Position numbers and translations under genes: made by a program
The notes under the pieces: generated by a model
Database searches by the model: none
What the model was told of the DNA's origin: nothing
The model's input: only the letters and a program-made list of their open reading frames with translations
Shown here: positions 43,230 through 55,159 of the stretch, in pieces
Layout of the letters: each line of letters opens with the position of its first letter
Position numbering within the stretch: the stretch's first letter is position 1
From: Planctomycetales bacterium ZRK34
GTDB lineage: Bacteria; Planctomycetota; Phycisphaerae; Phycisphaerales; Zrk34
DNA: 64,000 nt
Reading direction: 5' to 3'
Assembly: GCA_014873095.1 (NCBI GenBank)
Contig: CP050848.1
Coordinates: forward strand, 2,601,850-2,665,849

Positions 43230-43864
43230 CCATACATCATTAAGACCTGCTGCTGTACTTTGGTATCGCAAGCATGAGTTGTGATGCGTCAACGTGACGA
43301 ACCCCCTGCCGGGAATTCCCCCATTTGTTGTGGCGGGACCCAGATCGACGCGTTGGATTGTTCGGCACAGGGCTGAACAATCCGCCGGTTCAGATTGTGT
43401 TGTGCTAGTTTTAGTAGGGTGGCGCATGTGGTCGCGGACCATCTGAAAGTAAATGTAAGTGCTTTTAAGCGCTGTTTATCTGTCGTATTCAGAAGCTGGT
43501 CGGCTTGGGTGTGAGGTGGGTGGTTGTTGGCTTCTTGCGGGAATGGGGCATCTCACTGGCGGCTTTCAGATAGACGGTCGTTTGGGGGATGTGGCATTTT
43601 GCAAATCGGGTGAAATGTATTGAGACGACCACCGTTATCCCAATATATATACTCGAATATTGGAATTTGGCGACGCTTGATCTGACAGGCCGCCGTGGGT
43701 CATTGGTCGAGCCATACGGTTCGATACGCCTGCCTTTCCCGTCGCAGTGTTGACACCGTAGGGCGAGTGTTTGCGCAGGTAACAGACCCAATGTCATATA
43801 TCTCGCTTTTACAGCCTGTCCGAAAGCTTCCTCCGAATATCCACCGGATTTGAGGCGATTTGCG
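43230..43864. other. Long intergenic region before the coiled-coil operon
   Basis: About 635 bp, lower in GC than the rest, with no frame that looks like protein. It contains a strong hairpin (43355-43366 with 43372-43383, including GGATTGTTC / GAACAATCC) without a T tract. An AT-rich tract (43636-43665) and GAGG nine bases before ATG 43865 could be the promoter and ribosome site of the downstream operon. No firm promoter pair is called. Confidence 0.6.
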
Positions 43865-46800
43865 ATGAGCACCAAGACCGTTCTGTCGTTGACCGTTGCC
43901 TTTGCGATGTTGATGGGCGCTGTAGTTCACGCCGCGGATCAACCGCAATCCGCTGACGCCGCACCCCCGCCAAACGCCGAGGCCAAGGCGAAGGCCGACT
44001 ACGAAGGCGCCGAGAAAGCGGCCAAGGAGGCGGAGGTCAAAGTTGCGCCTTTAAGAGAGGCCATGCAGAAGGCCGACAAGGCGTATGCCGAAGCGAGAAA
44101 GATCGCAGACGCCAAGCGCCAGAAGGCGACGACTGCGAAAAACCTGGCGGGTGAACCGGGGCAGGCAGACCTCAACCGAGCCGAGGACAGTTTGCCGGCC
44201 GCCGTGAAAGCCCTGGATGAGGCGACCAAGGCAAAGCCTCCCTTGGACAAGGCATTAGCAGATGCCAAGGCTGAGGCAACCCCGTTGCAAGAGACTTACG
44301 ATGCCGCCGAGAAGGTGGCCCGTGAAGCCGAGGCAGTCGCCAAGGCCGCCTCTGATGCCGCCAACAAACTCGACAACGAAGCCAAGCGGGCCGCGGCTCA
44401 GGCGACGACCCTTCGACGAGTTGCGGATACTGCCAAGGCCGCCCTGGCCCGTGCTCAGCAAAGCGAACAGAACCTGCAGAAACAGGCCAACGAGGCGCCG
44501 GCAAAGTTGGCCGAGGCCGAAACACAGAAGAAGGCTGCTGATGCGGCATTGGCTGAAGCCAGGAAAAAAGTCGACGCAGCCACAAAGGCTTACCAGGCCG
44601 CCGAACAGGCTGCCGTTGCTGCCGAGGCCAACGCCAAGCCGGTGACCGAAGCCGAATTGAAACAATCCGCAGCCGACGCAGCCGCCAAACGCAAGGCCGC
44701 CGATGCGGCCAAAGCCGCCCTGGCTCAGACCCAGCAGGCCGAAAAGCAAGCCCAGGCTAAAGCTGGTGAAGCCGCCAAACAGTTGGCCGACGCTTCTGCC
44801 AAAAAGAAAGCGGCCGAAGGGACACTGGCTGGCGCCAAGAGCAAGGCGGCTTCCGCTGCCGCGGCTTCTCAGGTTGCCGAGTCCGCAGCCCAGGCTGCTG
44901 CGGCGACAGCCAAGGCGATCACTGATGATGCCGCCAAATCTCCAGAACAGAAGAAGATGGCTGCGGATGAAGCGGCTGCGGTTCGCAAGTCATCTGATGA
45001 AGCCAAGGCCGCGTTGACCCAGGCGCAACAAAACGAAAAACTAGCCCAGGCCCAGGTCAACACCGCCGCGAAGAATCTCGCTGATGCGACGGCGCAGAAA
45101 AAAGCTGCCGATGACGCTCTAGGTGTTGCCAAGAAAAAGGTGTCTGATGCGAGTGCTGCCCACCAGGCCGCCGAGCAGGTCGCCCAGAAAGCACAAGCCT
45201 CTGCCAAGTTGATCGCTGATCGTGCCGGTCGATCCGACGAGCAGAAGAAGCAGGCTGCCGCCGATGCCGCTGCCAAGCGCAAGGCCGCCGAAGCGGCGAA
45301 AGCCACCCTCGCCCAGGCCAAAGCCGCCGAGGATAGCGCGCAGAAACCGGTCACAGCCGCAGCACAGAAGCTGGCGCGTGCAACCGCGCAGAAGAAACTG
45401 GCCGACGCGCAACTGGCGGGCATCAAGAAGCAGGTAGCCTCTGCGGTTGCTGCATTGTCCGCTGCGGAGAAGTCAGCCAAGGCGGCAGAAACCACAGCCG
45501 AGCAAAAGAAACAGGCCGCCGCCCAGGCCGCCGCCAAACGTAAAGCCGCTGCGGACACCGCCGCCGCTCTGGCTAAAGCGCAACAGGCTGCCAACAAGGC
45601 GCAAGCAGAAGCCGCAGCCGCGTCGAAAAAGTCCACTGAAGCCCAGGCACAGAAAAAGTCAGCCGACGATGCACTCGCCGGCGCCAAGCAACAACTTGCC
45701 GCCGCGACCGAAGCATTAGCATCTGCTGAGAAAGTCGCCCAGGATGCAGCCGCCAGGGCCAAGCAGATTTCAGAGGATGCCGCCAAACCGGACCCCGAAA
45801 AGAAACAAGCCGCCGCAGACGCCGCCGCCAAACGCACCGCGGCTGACAAAGCCAAGGCCGACCTGGCCAAAGCCCAGGAGGCCGAGAAGCAGGCGCAGGC
45901 CAAGGCCGCGGATGCTGAAAAGAAACTCGCTGAAGCGCAGAAGCAGAAAAACGCCGCTGATCAGTCGGTAGCTGAAGCCAATGCGGCGGTAGCTTCCGCA
46001 ACCGCGGCTAACCAGCCTACGTATGAAGCGGCCAAGGAATTGTTGCAACTGGATGCGGTCGCCAAACAGACCGCCTCTGTCGCCGCCGAGAAGCGAAAGA
46101 TCGCCAACCAGGCCAAGGCTACTCTCGCTCCCAAGGCCAAGGCCCTGGAACAGGCGACGGTTCAGGCAAGGCGAGCCGCGCAGGCCCTGGACCGGGCTCA
46201 AAAGCGCAAGAAATCAGCCGAAGAAGGACTGGCGAATCTCAAGAAACGAATCGCCGAAGCCAAAGAGTCCCATGTCGCAGATGATAAAGCAGCCCAGGAG
46301 GCTGAGGCCGTCGCAGCGCCGTTGAAGACCGAAGCGGAAAAAACACGCGCTGCATATCTTGCTGCTAAAAATACCGCGGATGACAGGCGCGCCCAGGCCC
46401 AGCAGGCCAAGGCCAAATGGTACCGGCTGGTTGCGGCCAGGCGGGTGGCCAGCCTGATGGAAGCCTCCGAGCAGCCGAAACCCGCAAACCGAATTGATGA
46501 GATCGTATTTGCGAAGTTGAAGACGCTGGGCATACAGCCGGCCCTGTGTTCCGATCCGGTGTTTGTCCGTCGTGCCTACCTGGATGTGACCGGCACACTG
46601 CCCACCGCCGAAGAAGCCAAGGCGTTCATCCAGAATACAGACAAGAACAAACGCGTCGCTCTGATCGATCACCTGCTCAATCGTACCGAACACTTCGATT
46701 ACTGGGCGATGAAATGGTGTGACATTCTCAGGGTTAAAGCGGAGTTTCCGGTGAAGGTCTGGCCGAACGGGGCGCAGGCGTATCACCGCTGGGTTTGGGA

Positions 46801-48037
46801 ATCGATCGCCGAGAATAAACCTTACAATCAATTTGCCCGCGAACTGCTGACCTCCAGCGGGAGCAACTTCCGCGTCGGTGCTGTCAACTTCTATCGCGCG
46901 ATTCAGGACAAAACCCCCGAAGGCATCGCTGCGGCTGTAGGCCTGGCGATGATGGGGACGCGGGTCCATTACTGGCCCGAGGATCGTCGCGCCGGCATGG
47001 CGGTGTTTTTCTCGCAGGTTGGTTACAAGCCCACCAGCGAATGGAAAGAAGAGATCGTTTTCTGGGATCCCCTGAACTCGACGGCCGTGTCCGGCAGCAT
47101 CTCGCCGGGATACGACGCCGTGGCCAAGTCGGTGTCCGCCACCAACAAGATTCCGCAGGCGCTGGCTCAACCGATCAGTGAAAACAGGCCGTTGAACGCC
47201 GTCTATCCCGATGGCGGCAAGGCCACCATTCCGCCTGATCGCGATCCGCGTGTGACATTTGCCGACTGGCTGATTCGACCGGACAATCCCTGGTTTGCCA
47301 GGGCTGCGGTCAACCGAACCTGGGCATGGATCATCGGGCGCGGCATCGTTCACGAAGCTGACGACATGCGCGATGACAACCCGCCGGCCAATCCGGAACT
47401 GCTCGCGTATCTGGCGCAGGAACTGGTCTCCAGCGGATACGACCTCAAGCACATTCAGCGGCTGATTCTCACTTCAACCACATACCAGTTTTCACCCATC
47501 GTGCGGTCCGACAAGCCGGAGGCCAAGGCCAACTTCGCCAGCTACCAGTTGCGGCGTGTTGAAGCTGAAGTGCTCAACGATGCCATCAACACCATCACCG
47601 GCAGTACGGACCTTTACACCAGCGCGGTTCCCGAGCCTTTCACGTATATCCCCGACGAGATGGATGCGGTGGAAGTGGCCGACGGCAGCATCACCAGCCC
47701 CTTCCTGACGTTGTTCGGGCGTTCGGCGCGGGCGACGGGTATGGAAAGCGAGCGTGTGAACGAACTGGCCTCGCGCCAGTGGCTGTACATGCTCAACTCG
47801 GCCTCGATGCAGAACAAACTGCAGAAAGGCTCAAAACTCGCTGCGATGGTCTCTTCGGGCAGCCCGAAAGAAATTACAGAGCGGCTTTACCTGGCTGTTT
47901 TGTCGCGGTTCCCAACGGAATCGGACCTCCAGGCCGCCGAGGAATATGCCAAGTCAGGCGTGACCAAGGGGCGCGACGTATGGATCGACTTGGCCTGGGC
48001 GCTGATCAACAGCCCCGAGTTCTTACTGCGACATTGA
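43865..48037 (+). CDS. Giant Ala-rich coiled-coil protein fused to DUF1549/DUF1553
   Basis: 1390 aa from ATG 43865. A signal peptide ends near VVHA (residue 23). Residues 30-860 form an Ala/Lys/Glu/Gln-rich coiled coil built partly of repeats of about 97 residues (see 44393-46080). The C-terminal 520 residues are planctomycete DUF1549 (DEIVFAKLKTLGIQPA, FVRRAYLDVTGTLPT) and DUF1553 (FADWLIRPDNPWFARAAVNR, GYDLKHIQRLILTSTTYQ). These domains normally follow a cytochrome-like PSCyt1 domain, which is absent, and no CxxCH haem motif is seen. It is the first gene of an operon with DUF1501 and PPC proteins. It is exported; function unknown. Confidence 0.9.
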   Translation: MSTKTVLSLTVAFAMLMGAVVHAADQPQSADAAPPPNAEAKAKADYEGAEKAAKEAEVKVAPLREAMQKADKAYAEARKIADAKRQKATTAKNLAGEPGQADLNRAEDSLPAAVKALDEATKAKPPLDKALADAKAEATPLQETYDAAEKVAREAEAVAKAASDAANKLDNEAKRAAAQATTLRRVADTAKAALARAQQSEQNLQKQANEAPAKLAEAETQKKAADAALAEARKKVDAATKAYQAAEQAAVAAEANAKPVTEAELKQSAADAAAKRKAADAAKAALAQTQQAEKQAQAKAGEAAKQLADASAKKKAAEGTLAGAKSKAASAAAASQVAESAAQAAAATAKAITDDAAKSPEQKKMAADEAAAVRKSSDEAKAALTQAQQNEKLAQAQVNTAAKNLADATAQKKAADDALGVAKKKVSDASAAHQAAEQVAQKAQASAKLIADRAGRSDEQKKQAAADAAAKRKAAEAAKATLAQAKAAEDSAQKPVTAAAQKLARATAQKKLADAQLAGIKKQVASAVAALSAAEKSAKAAETTAEQKKQAAAQAAAKRKAAADTAAALAKAQQAANKAQAEAAAASKKSTEAQAQKKSADDALAGAKQQLAAATEALASAEKVAQDAAARAKQISEDAAKPDPEKKQAAADAAAKRTAADKAKADLAKAQEAEKQAQAKAADAEKKLAEAQKQKNAADQSVAEANAAVASATAANQPTYEAAKELLQLDAVAKQTASVAAEKRKIANQAKATLAPKAKALEQATVQARRAAQALDRAQKRKKSAEEGLANLKKRIAEAKESHVADDKAAQEAEAVAAPLKTEAEKTRAAYLAAKNTADDRRAQAQQAKAKWYRLVAARRVASLMEASEQPKPANRIDEIVFAKLKTLGIQPALCSDPVFVRRAYLDVTGTLPTAEEAKAFIQNTDKNKRVALIDHLLNRTEHFDYWAMKWCDILRVKAEFPVKVWPNGAQAYHRWVWESIAENKPYNQFARELLTSSGSNFRVGAVNFYRAIQDKTPEGIAAAVGLAMMGTRVHYWPEDRRAGMAVFFSQVGYKPTSEWKEEIVFWDPLNSTAVSGSISPGYDAVAKSVSATNKIPQALAQPISENRPLNAVYPDGGKATIPPDRDPRVTFADWLIRPDNPWFARAAVNRTWAWIIGRGIVHEADDMRDDNPPANPELLAYLAQELVSSGYDLKHIQRLILTSTTYQFSPIVRSDKPEAKANFASYQLRRVEAEVLNDAINTITGSTDLYTSAVPEPFTYIPDEMDAVEVADGSITSPFLTLFGRSARATGMESERVNELASRQWLYMLNSASMQNKLQKGSKLAAMVSSGSPKEITERLYLAVLSRFPTESDLQAAEEYAKSGVTKGRDVWIDLAWALINSPEFLLRH
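44393..46080 (+). repeat. Six roughly 290-nt tandem repeats encoding coiled coil
   Basis: Repeat units begin near 44393, 44672, 44960, 45253, 45513 and 45809, giving spacings of about 279, 288, 293, 260 and 296 nt. Each encodes a segment opening AAADAAAKRKAADAAKA-like, then AQKKAADxALAxAKK, and usually closing with xPEQKKQ. Copies differ at many positions, so the array is old or diversified rather than recently amplified. Confidence 0.8.
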
Positions 48038-48119
48038 TTGTGAATAAGCGTGGAGTCATGACGCAAACAGTCCGCCATCTGCAACGCAACGCACAACGGA
48101 CTCAAGGAGCACGGTAATC

Positions 48120-49535
48120 ATGAATACCAACCACCATCAGGACAACCCGGCGAATGTATCACGACGCGAAGCCATGCGGCGTGGCGCTTTGGGCGCCGCC
48201 GGCGTGATCGCCGCCGGTGATCTGAATTCCCATGTCTTCGCCGAGGACAAAAAGAAGACACCTGAGCAGGTCGCCGCAGAGTTGAAAGCATCTCGCGACG
48301 CCGCGGCGCTGGAGAAGGCCAAGAAGAAGGGCAAGATCAAGTCGGTCATCCAGATCTTCCTCTGGGGCGGCATGTCGCACAACGACACCTGGGATCCGAA
48401 GCCGGACACCGGCTGGGAATACATGGGCGAGTTCGGCAAGGTCATCCCGACCAATGTCGATCACATCAAGCTCGGAGCCCTGTTCCCCCATCTGGCCAAG
48501 CAGGCGGACAAGTTCTCCCTGATCCGCAGCATGACCCACGGCAACAACGGCCACGAAACTGCGGCCTACCTGATGCAGACCGGTCACAAGCCCGGCGGCC
48601 GATTGGCGTTTCCCAGCGTGGGCGCTGACTTCACATACTTCAAGAAGGACGAGTACAAGGGGCTGCTCCCGCCCTATATCGTGATGCTTCGGGCCGCGGG
48701 ACGATTCTCCGAAGAGGGCTTCCTGGGTCCGGGTTACAAACCTTTCGCTACCGGCGGCAATCCGAACTCCGATCGTTTCGAGGTCGAGGGAATCATCAAC
48801 CGGGGCATCGATGACAAACGGCAGGTCGCTCGCCGCGCCTTGCTCGATAAGGTCAATCTCATCGGCTACGGCCTTTCCGATGTGCCCGAGATGACGGCCG
48901 CCGAGTCCGCCAAGCAGAAAGCCTACGGACTGATCCTCGGCAGAGGCAGGGAGGTCTTCAATCTCGACAACGAACCGACTGTGCTTCGCGATCGCTACGG
49001 CCGCAATACCTTCGGGCAGGAATGTCTGGCGGCTCGGCGCATGGTCGAAGCGGGTGTGCCTTATGTCACGATCAGCTTCCCCGGTGGGTGGGACACGCAC
49101 TCGAATCACTTCCCGACGATGAAGCGACAGTGCCCTTGGTTGGACCAGGGACTGGCCACCTTGCTGGCGGATCTCCAGGACCGCGGCCTGCTGGAGAGCA
49201 CGCTCGTGTGGTGCACCGGGGAGTTCGGCCGCACGCCCAAGATTTCGTGGGAACCGCCCTGGAACGGCGGGCGTCACCACTACGGTAGAGTCTTCACGGT
49301 CATGGTCGCCGGCGGCGGGTTTAAGGGTGGGTGCGTCGTTGGTGCGTCTGATGAAAAAGGCGAAAAGGTCGCCGAAAGACCTGTTTATCCGACGGATCTT
49401 CTGGGCAGCTTCTACCTGATGGCCGGTATCGATGCCAAAGCCAAACTGCCCCATCCGCTCGGCTTTGATGCGCAGGTATTGGATTCACAGGCCGAAGGCA
49501 TGAAATCGACCGGACTTCTCGAAGAGATCATGTAG
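48120..49535 (+). CDS. DUF1501 protein, Tat-exported
   Basis: 471 aa DUF1501 protein of the alkaline-phosphatase-like/sulfatase-like fold. The N-terminus SRREAMRRGALGAAGVIAAG is a twin-arginine signal. Landmarks are IFLWGGMSHNDTWDPKP, GGWDTHSNHFPTMKR and CTGEFGRTPK, where the fold's metal ligands would lie. DUF1501 genes are regularly next to DUF1549/DUF1553 genes in planctomycetes, and no biochemical function is established to my knowledge. It starts 82 nt after the coiled-coil gene. Confidence 0.93.
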   Translation: MNTNHHQDNPANVSRREAMRRGALGAAGVIAAGDLNSHVFAEDKKKTPEQVAAELKASRDAAALEKAKKKGKIKSVIQIFLWGGMSHNDTWDPKPDTGWEYMGEFGKVIPTNVDHIKLGALFPHLAKQADKFSLIRSMTHGNNGHETAAYLMQTGHKPGGRLAFPSVGADFTYFKKDEYKGLLPPYIVMLRAAGRFSEEGFLGPGYKPFATGGNPNSDRFEVEGIINRGIDDKRQVARRALLDKVNLIGYGLSDVPEMTAAESAKQKAYGLILGRGREVFNLDNEPTVLRDRYGRNTFGQECLAARRMVEAGVPYVTISFPGGWDTHSNHFPTMKRQCPWLDQGLATLLADLQDRGLLESTLVWCTGEFGRTPKISWEPPWNGGRHHYGRVFTVMVAGGGFKGGCVVGASDEKGEKVAERPVYPTDLLGSFYLMAGIDAKAKLPHPLGFDAQVLDSQAEGMKSTGLLEEIM

Positions 49536-49569
49536 ACGACATGAATCAGCCATCCATCGGAGCGGCTCC

Positions 49570-51762
49570 ATGAATTGTTTCAACCGGCTTTGGGGTATCG
49601 GATTGGTCATTGTTCTGACAGTGGCCGGCTCTGCCTGGGCGCAGAGCCAGTACATCGGCTACGTCTATCCTGCCGGCGGCCAGCGAGGCAGCACCTTCAC
49701 CATCAAACTGGGTGGACAAAGACTCACCCATCCCAGTGATGTCGTCGTCACTGGTGAGGGCATCACCGCTCGCCTGGTTGAGTATTACCCTGTTCTGAAC
49801 AACCAGGAAATGGGGATGCTCCGGCAGTTGCTCAAGGAACTGCGTAAGAAAGAAACCACCCTTGGTGATGTGATGGCCGCCAAGATGGCTTGGTATGAAT
49901 TTCCCATGCCGATTGGCCCGACGGCGCCTTTGGCGGCTGTGTCTGATTCCAAAGACGCGCCATCCGAAAAGGAAGTGGCCAAGCAGAACCTGATTAAACG
50001 GATCGAGATGGTGTTCTCCGAAGATGAACGTAATCCAGCCGTCGCCGCTCAACGCGAGATTGTCTTTGCCGAGGTCACCATCGCGCCGGATGCCAAACCC
50101 GGTCGGCACGAGATTCGGGTCATCACCAAGCACGGTGTTTCCAATGCGCTGCCTTTTTACGTGGCCCAGGTTCCCGAAGTCGCCCGCAAGCCGGTGAATA
50201 CCTGTCAGAAGCCAACGCTCGGCAAGGAATCCCAGGCCCAAGTCAAAAGACCGGCGGATCAGGAGGAAATGCGCATCACACCGCCGTGTACAGTGAACGG
50301 CCAGATCGCCGCGGGCTGGGTGGACCGGTATCGCTTTGAAGCCAGCAAAGGCCAGCGACTGGTGATCGAAGCCAAGGCACGGGACTTGATCCCTTACGTT
50401 GCCGATGGCGTTCCCGGGTGGTTTCAGGCGGTGATGAAGCTCTATGACGCCAAGGGCAACGAAGTCGCCTACAACGACGACTTCTTCTTTCACCCCGATC
50501 CGGTGATCTACTATGAAGTCCCTGCCGACGGCGAATATGTGCTGACGATCACGGATGCACTGTTTCGCGGCCGCGAGAGTTTTACCTACCGAATCACGGT
50601 CAGCCAATCACCGTTTGTAACCAGTATCTTCCCGCTCGGCGGCCGCGTGGGTGAACCGGTGAAGATCGAAGCCCAGGGCTGGAACCTGGATAAGGCCAAG
50701 GTGGCGGCGCCTCCGAAAGACGCCAAGCCGGGCCCCCACATGATTGTCGCCAGCAACGGAAACTTTGTCTCGAATGCCGTGCCATTCGCCTTGGACACGT
50801 TGCCCGAGTGTTTGGATGCTGAGTCCAACGATGAACCGGCCAAGGCTCAAAAGGTGAGTCTTCCCATCATCGTCAACGGACGCATGGATCATCCCGGTGA
50901 TTGGGATGTCTTTGAGATCGATGCGAAAGCCGGCCAGACGATTGTTGCGGAAGTCAACGCGCGACGGCTTGGTTCGCCGTTTGATTCCTTCATCAAGATC
51001 ACCAACGCCCAAGGTAAAGTGGTCGCCCTGAATGACGATCATCATGATGCCGCGTCGGGGTTGAACACCGACCACGCCGATTCCTATCTCATGGCCAAAC
51101 TGCCCGCCGATGGAAAGTACCACATTCACATCGGCGACACCCGGCGGCACGCCGGCAAGGCTTACGCCTATCGCCTTCGCATCAGCCAGCCGCAGCCCGA
51201 TTTCGAGTTGCGCGTGATCCCTTCACGCGTCGTGATTCGCAGTAAGTCTGCGGCAAACCTGACCGTCTTCGCCATTCGCAAGGATGGGTACACCGGCCCG
51301 ATCAAGTTGAACTTCAAAGACCTGCCCAAGGGGCTCGAATCATCCGGCGCCACCCTGGGAGCTAATGCCGAGGTCGTGAAACTGACGGTGAAGACCACTC
51401 TGACGGATATGGAAGGACCGGTCGATCTCACGCTCATCGGTAGCGGGGCCGACGGAGATCGGCAAATCGTTCGCGAAGCCGTCCCTGCCGAAGACACCAT
51501 GCAGGCCTTCCTTTGGCGGCATCTGCTGCCCGCGGAAAACCTGCCGGCCCTGGTCTACAACTCCGCATATCAGCCGCCCGCCGATCGTGTGCGTCCGCCG
51601 ATTCGCGACGAGGATCGCCCCAAAGGGCTGAAGCGCAACCTGACCAAGGCGTCGGTCACACGACGTTTGAATGAAATCGAACGCCTTTATCAGAACTGGC
51701 TCTTTACCGATGATTTCGCCAACCGTGAGATCGCGAATATCGAAGCCCGCCTGATCAAATGA
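49570..51762 (+). CDS. Secreted protein with PPC domains
   Basis: 730 aa with a signal peptide (to about residue 25, AWAQS). An Ig-like YPAGGQRGSTFTIKLGG domain is followed by two bacterial pre-peptidase C-terminal (PPC) domains. The first has WVDRYRFEASKGQRLVIEA (about residue 253) and YNDDFFFHPDP. The second has DVFEIDAKAGQTIVAEV (about 445) and LNDDHHDAASG. It is the third gene of the DUF1549/DUF1501 operon, and similar triads are common in planctomycetes. It is probably periplasmic or surface-located; no catalytic residues are seen. Confidence 0.88.
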   Translation: MNCFNRLWGIGLVIVLTVAGSAWAQSQYIGYVYPAGGQRGSTFTIKLGGQRLTHPSDVVVTGEGITARLVEYYPVLNNQEMGMLRQLLKELRKKETTLGDVMAAKMAWYEFPMPIGPTAPLAAVSDSKDAPSEKEVAKQNLIKRIEMVFSEDERNPAVAAQREIVFAEVTIAPDAKPGRHEIRVITKHGVSNALPFYVAQVPEVARKPVNTCQKPTLGKESQAQVKRPADQEEMRITPPCTVNGQIAAGWVDRYRFEASKGQRLVIEAKARDLIPYVADGVPGWFQAVMKLYDAKGNEVAYNDDFFFHPDPVIYYEVPADGEYVLTITDALFRGRESFTYRITVSQSPFVTSIFPLGGRVGEPVKIEAQGWNLDKAKVAAPPKDAKPGPHMIVASNGNFVSNAVPFALDTLPECLDAESNDEPAKAQKVSLPIIVNGRMDHPGDWDVFEIDAKAGQTIVAEVNARRLGSPFDSFIKITNAQGKVVALNDDHHDAASGLNTDHADSYLMAKLPADGKYHIHIGDTRRHAGKAYAYRLRISQPQPDFELRVIPSRVVIRSKSAANLTVFAIRKDGYTGPIKLNFKDLPKGLESSGATLGANAEVVKLTVKTTLTDMEGPVDLTLIGSGADGDRQIVREAVPAEDTMQAFLWRHLLPAENLPALVYNSAYQPPADRVRPPIRDEDRPKGLKRNLTKASVTRRLNEIERLYQNWLFTDDFANREIANIEARLIK

Positions 51763-51879
51763 CATTCGCATAGAACGATCTTGTCAGCGATGGTGATCGC
51801 TATCACCGGCGAAGAGCATGACAAAGATGATCTCACTGATCGCACGTCCTGCGTCCATCCGCGGGGTGTCGGGTGTCTG

Positions 51880-53825
<1,946 letters not shown>

Positions 53826-53857
53826 GGGGGGATCTTTCGAATCGAAGAACGGTTGGA

Positions 53858-55159
53858 TCAGTGATCGTGACTGGCGCCGGCCTTGCCGAGGTCGGCCTTG
53901 AGGATGAAGCTGCCGTTGGCGACGTAATGTTCGCCTTCTCGCAGGCCGTCGAGTAAAGGCGCCATCCGGCCGATCGGTTGCCCGATGCGAACGGGGCGCT
54001 TGGCGAATGTGTTGGGCTCGTCTGCAACCGGGACAAATACACAGGTATCGCCTTCGACGTTCTGCACGGCGACTTCGGGAACAGCCAGGGCCGGCTCATC
54101 CGCGGTGTTGATGAACTCGATCTGGGCCTGTGCGAACATGCCCGGCCGCAACAGCAACTCGGGATCAGGCACCTCGATACGTACGGGAATCGTGCGCGTC
54201 GCAGTATTCAGTTGCGTGCCGATGTATGTGACGGCGCCTTTGAATTCACGCCCACGATACGCAGGTACGGAAACATGAGCCTTGGAGCCGACACCGATCT
54301 CACCAAGGCGCGCTTCCGGTACGTCGGCAATCACCCAGAGCGTCTGCAAATCTGCGATCACCAACAGCGCGTCGCGATCAGGCCCAACAGCCTCACCCAG
54401 CTTCGCCTCACGTTGTACAACGCGCCCGGCAAAGGGAGCGCGTAGAACGTAGTTGGGGTTGATCTCTTGAGTTTCAGCCAGCTGCTTAATTGCCTGCTGA
54501 TCCATCCCCAGCACGTGCAGTGCGTTTTCGGCGGCAGTGACAGCGCTGCGTGTGGCGACCAACTCACCCTCAGCGGCGCGTAGTTCCGCCTCACGCTTCT
54601 GCACTTCACTTAAGGCAATACCCTGACTTTCATCGTAAAGCGCCTTCGCGCGTTCGTACAGACTTCGAGCGACCTCGACGGTGGCTTCGGCGGTCCCGAT
54701 GGCGCTGCGGTTCTGAAGGTACTGGCTCTGGGTCTGACCGAGTTCCGGACTAACGATCACCATCGGCACATCATCAGCTTTGACGTCATCGCCTATGCGC
54801 ACTTGAATCTGGCTGACTCGACCGGACACCACCGAGCCGACATGCGCGATGCGCTCATTGTTGAATGAAATTCGGGCTGGGGCGATGAGTGTTTCGGTCA
54901 ATACATGCCGCTTCAGCGGTTCGACACGAATGTCCCATCGCTCGATCGCTTCAGGGGTGAGCCTGACTTCATCGGCGTGTTCTTCCTCTTGGTCATGCGC
55001 ATCGGCGTGTTCGTCGCCATGATCATGCGCATCAACATCTTCATGATCTTTATGGTCGCTGGCGTGTGCTGCAGCAGGTTTGTGCGCGTTATCTTCGCAG
55101 CCACCAAAAAATAACAGGCTCAGGGGCAGGAGTGCGATGATCAGTGCATGTAACTTCAT
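53858..55159 (-). CDS. czcB: CzcB/CusB periplasmic adaptor of RND metal efflux
   Basis: 433 aa membrane-fusion protein. A lipobox (FFGGC, Cys20) is followed by a His/Asp/Glu-rich stretch (residues 25-65) such as HDHGDEHADAHDQEEEH, which likely binds Zn, Co, Cd or Cu. The barrel-sandwich and helical hairpin domains follow, with VRIGDDVKADDVPMVIVSPEL and APFAGRVVQREAKLGEAVGP. Its start overlaps the czcC stop by 4 nt. It looks intact although the downstream pump is decayed. Confidence 0.92.
   Translation of the reverse strand: MKLHALIIALLPLSLLFFGGCEDNAHKPAAAHASDHKDHEDVDAHDHGDEHADAHDQEEEHADEVRLTPEAIERWDIRVEPLKRHVLTETLIAPARISFNNERIAHVGSVVSGRVSQIQVRIGDDVKADDVPMVIVSPELGQTQSQYLQNRSAIGTAEATVEVARSLYERAKALYDESQGIALSEVQKREAELRAAEGELVATRSAVTAAENALHVLGMDQQAIKQLAETQEINPNYVLRAPFAGRVVQREAKLGEAVGPDRDALLVIADLQTLWVIADVPEARLGEIGVGSKAHVSVPAYRGREFKGAVTYIGTQLNTATRTIPVRIEVPDPELLLRPGMFAQAQIEFINTADEPALAVPEVAVQNVEGDTCVFVPVADEPNTFAKRPVRIGQPIGRMAPLLDGLREGEHYVANGSFILKADLGKAGASHDH

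Noticed and set aside
43489..43875. 128-codon frame in the intergenic region, minus strand
   Set aside because: No domain, no ribosome site, composition unlike neighbours, and it overlaps the start of the coiled-coil gene.
44869..45903. Open frame of 344 codons, Ala/Ser/Cys-rich, minus strand
   Set aside because: It is the antisense of the Ala/Lys repeat region; repetitive GC-rich codons leave both strands open.
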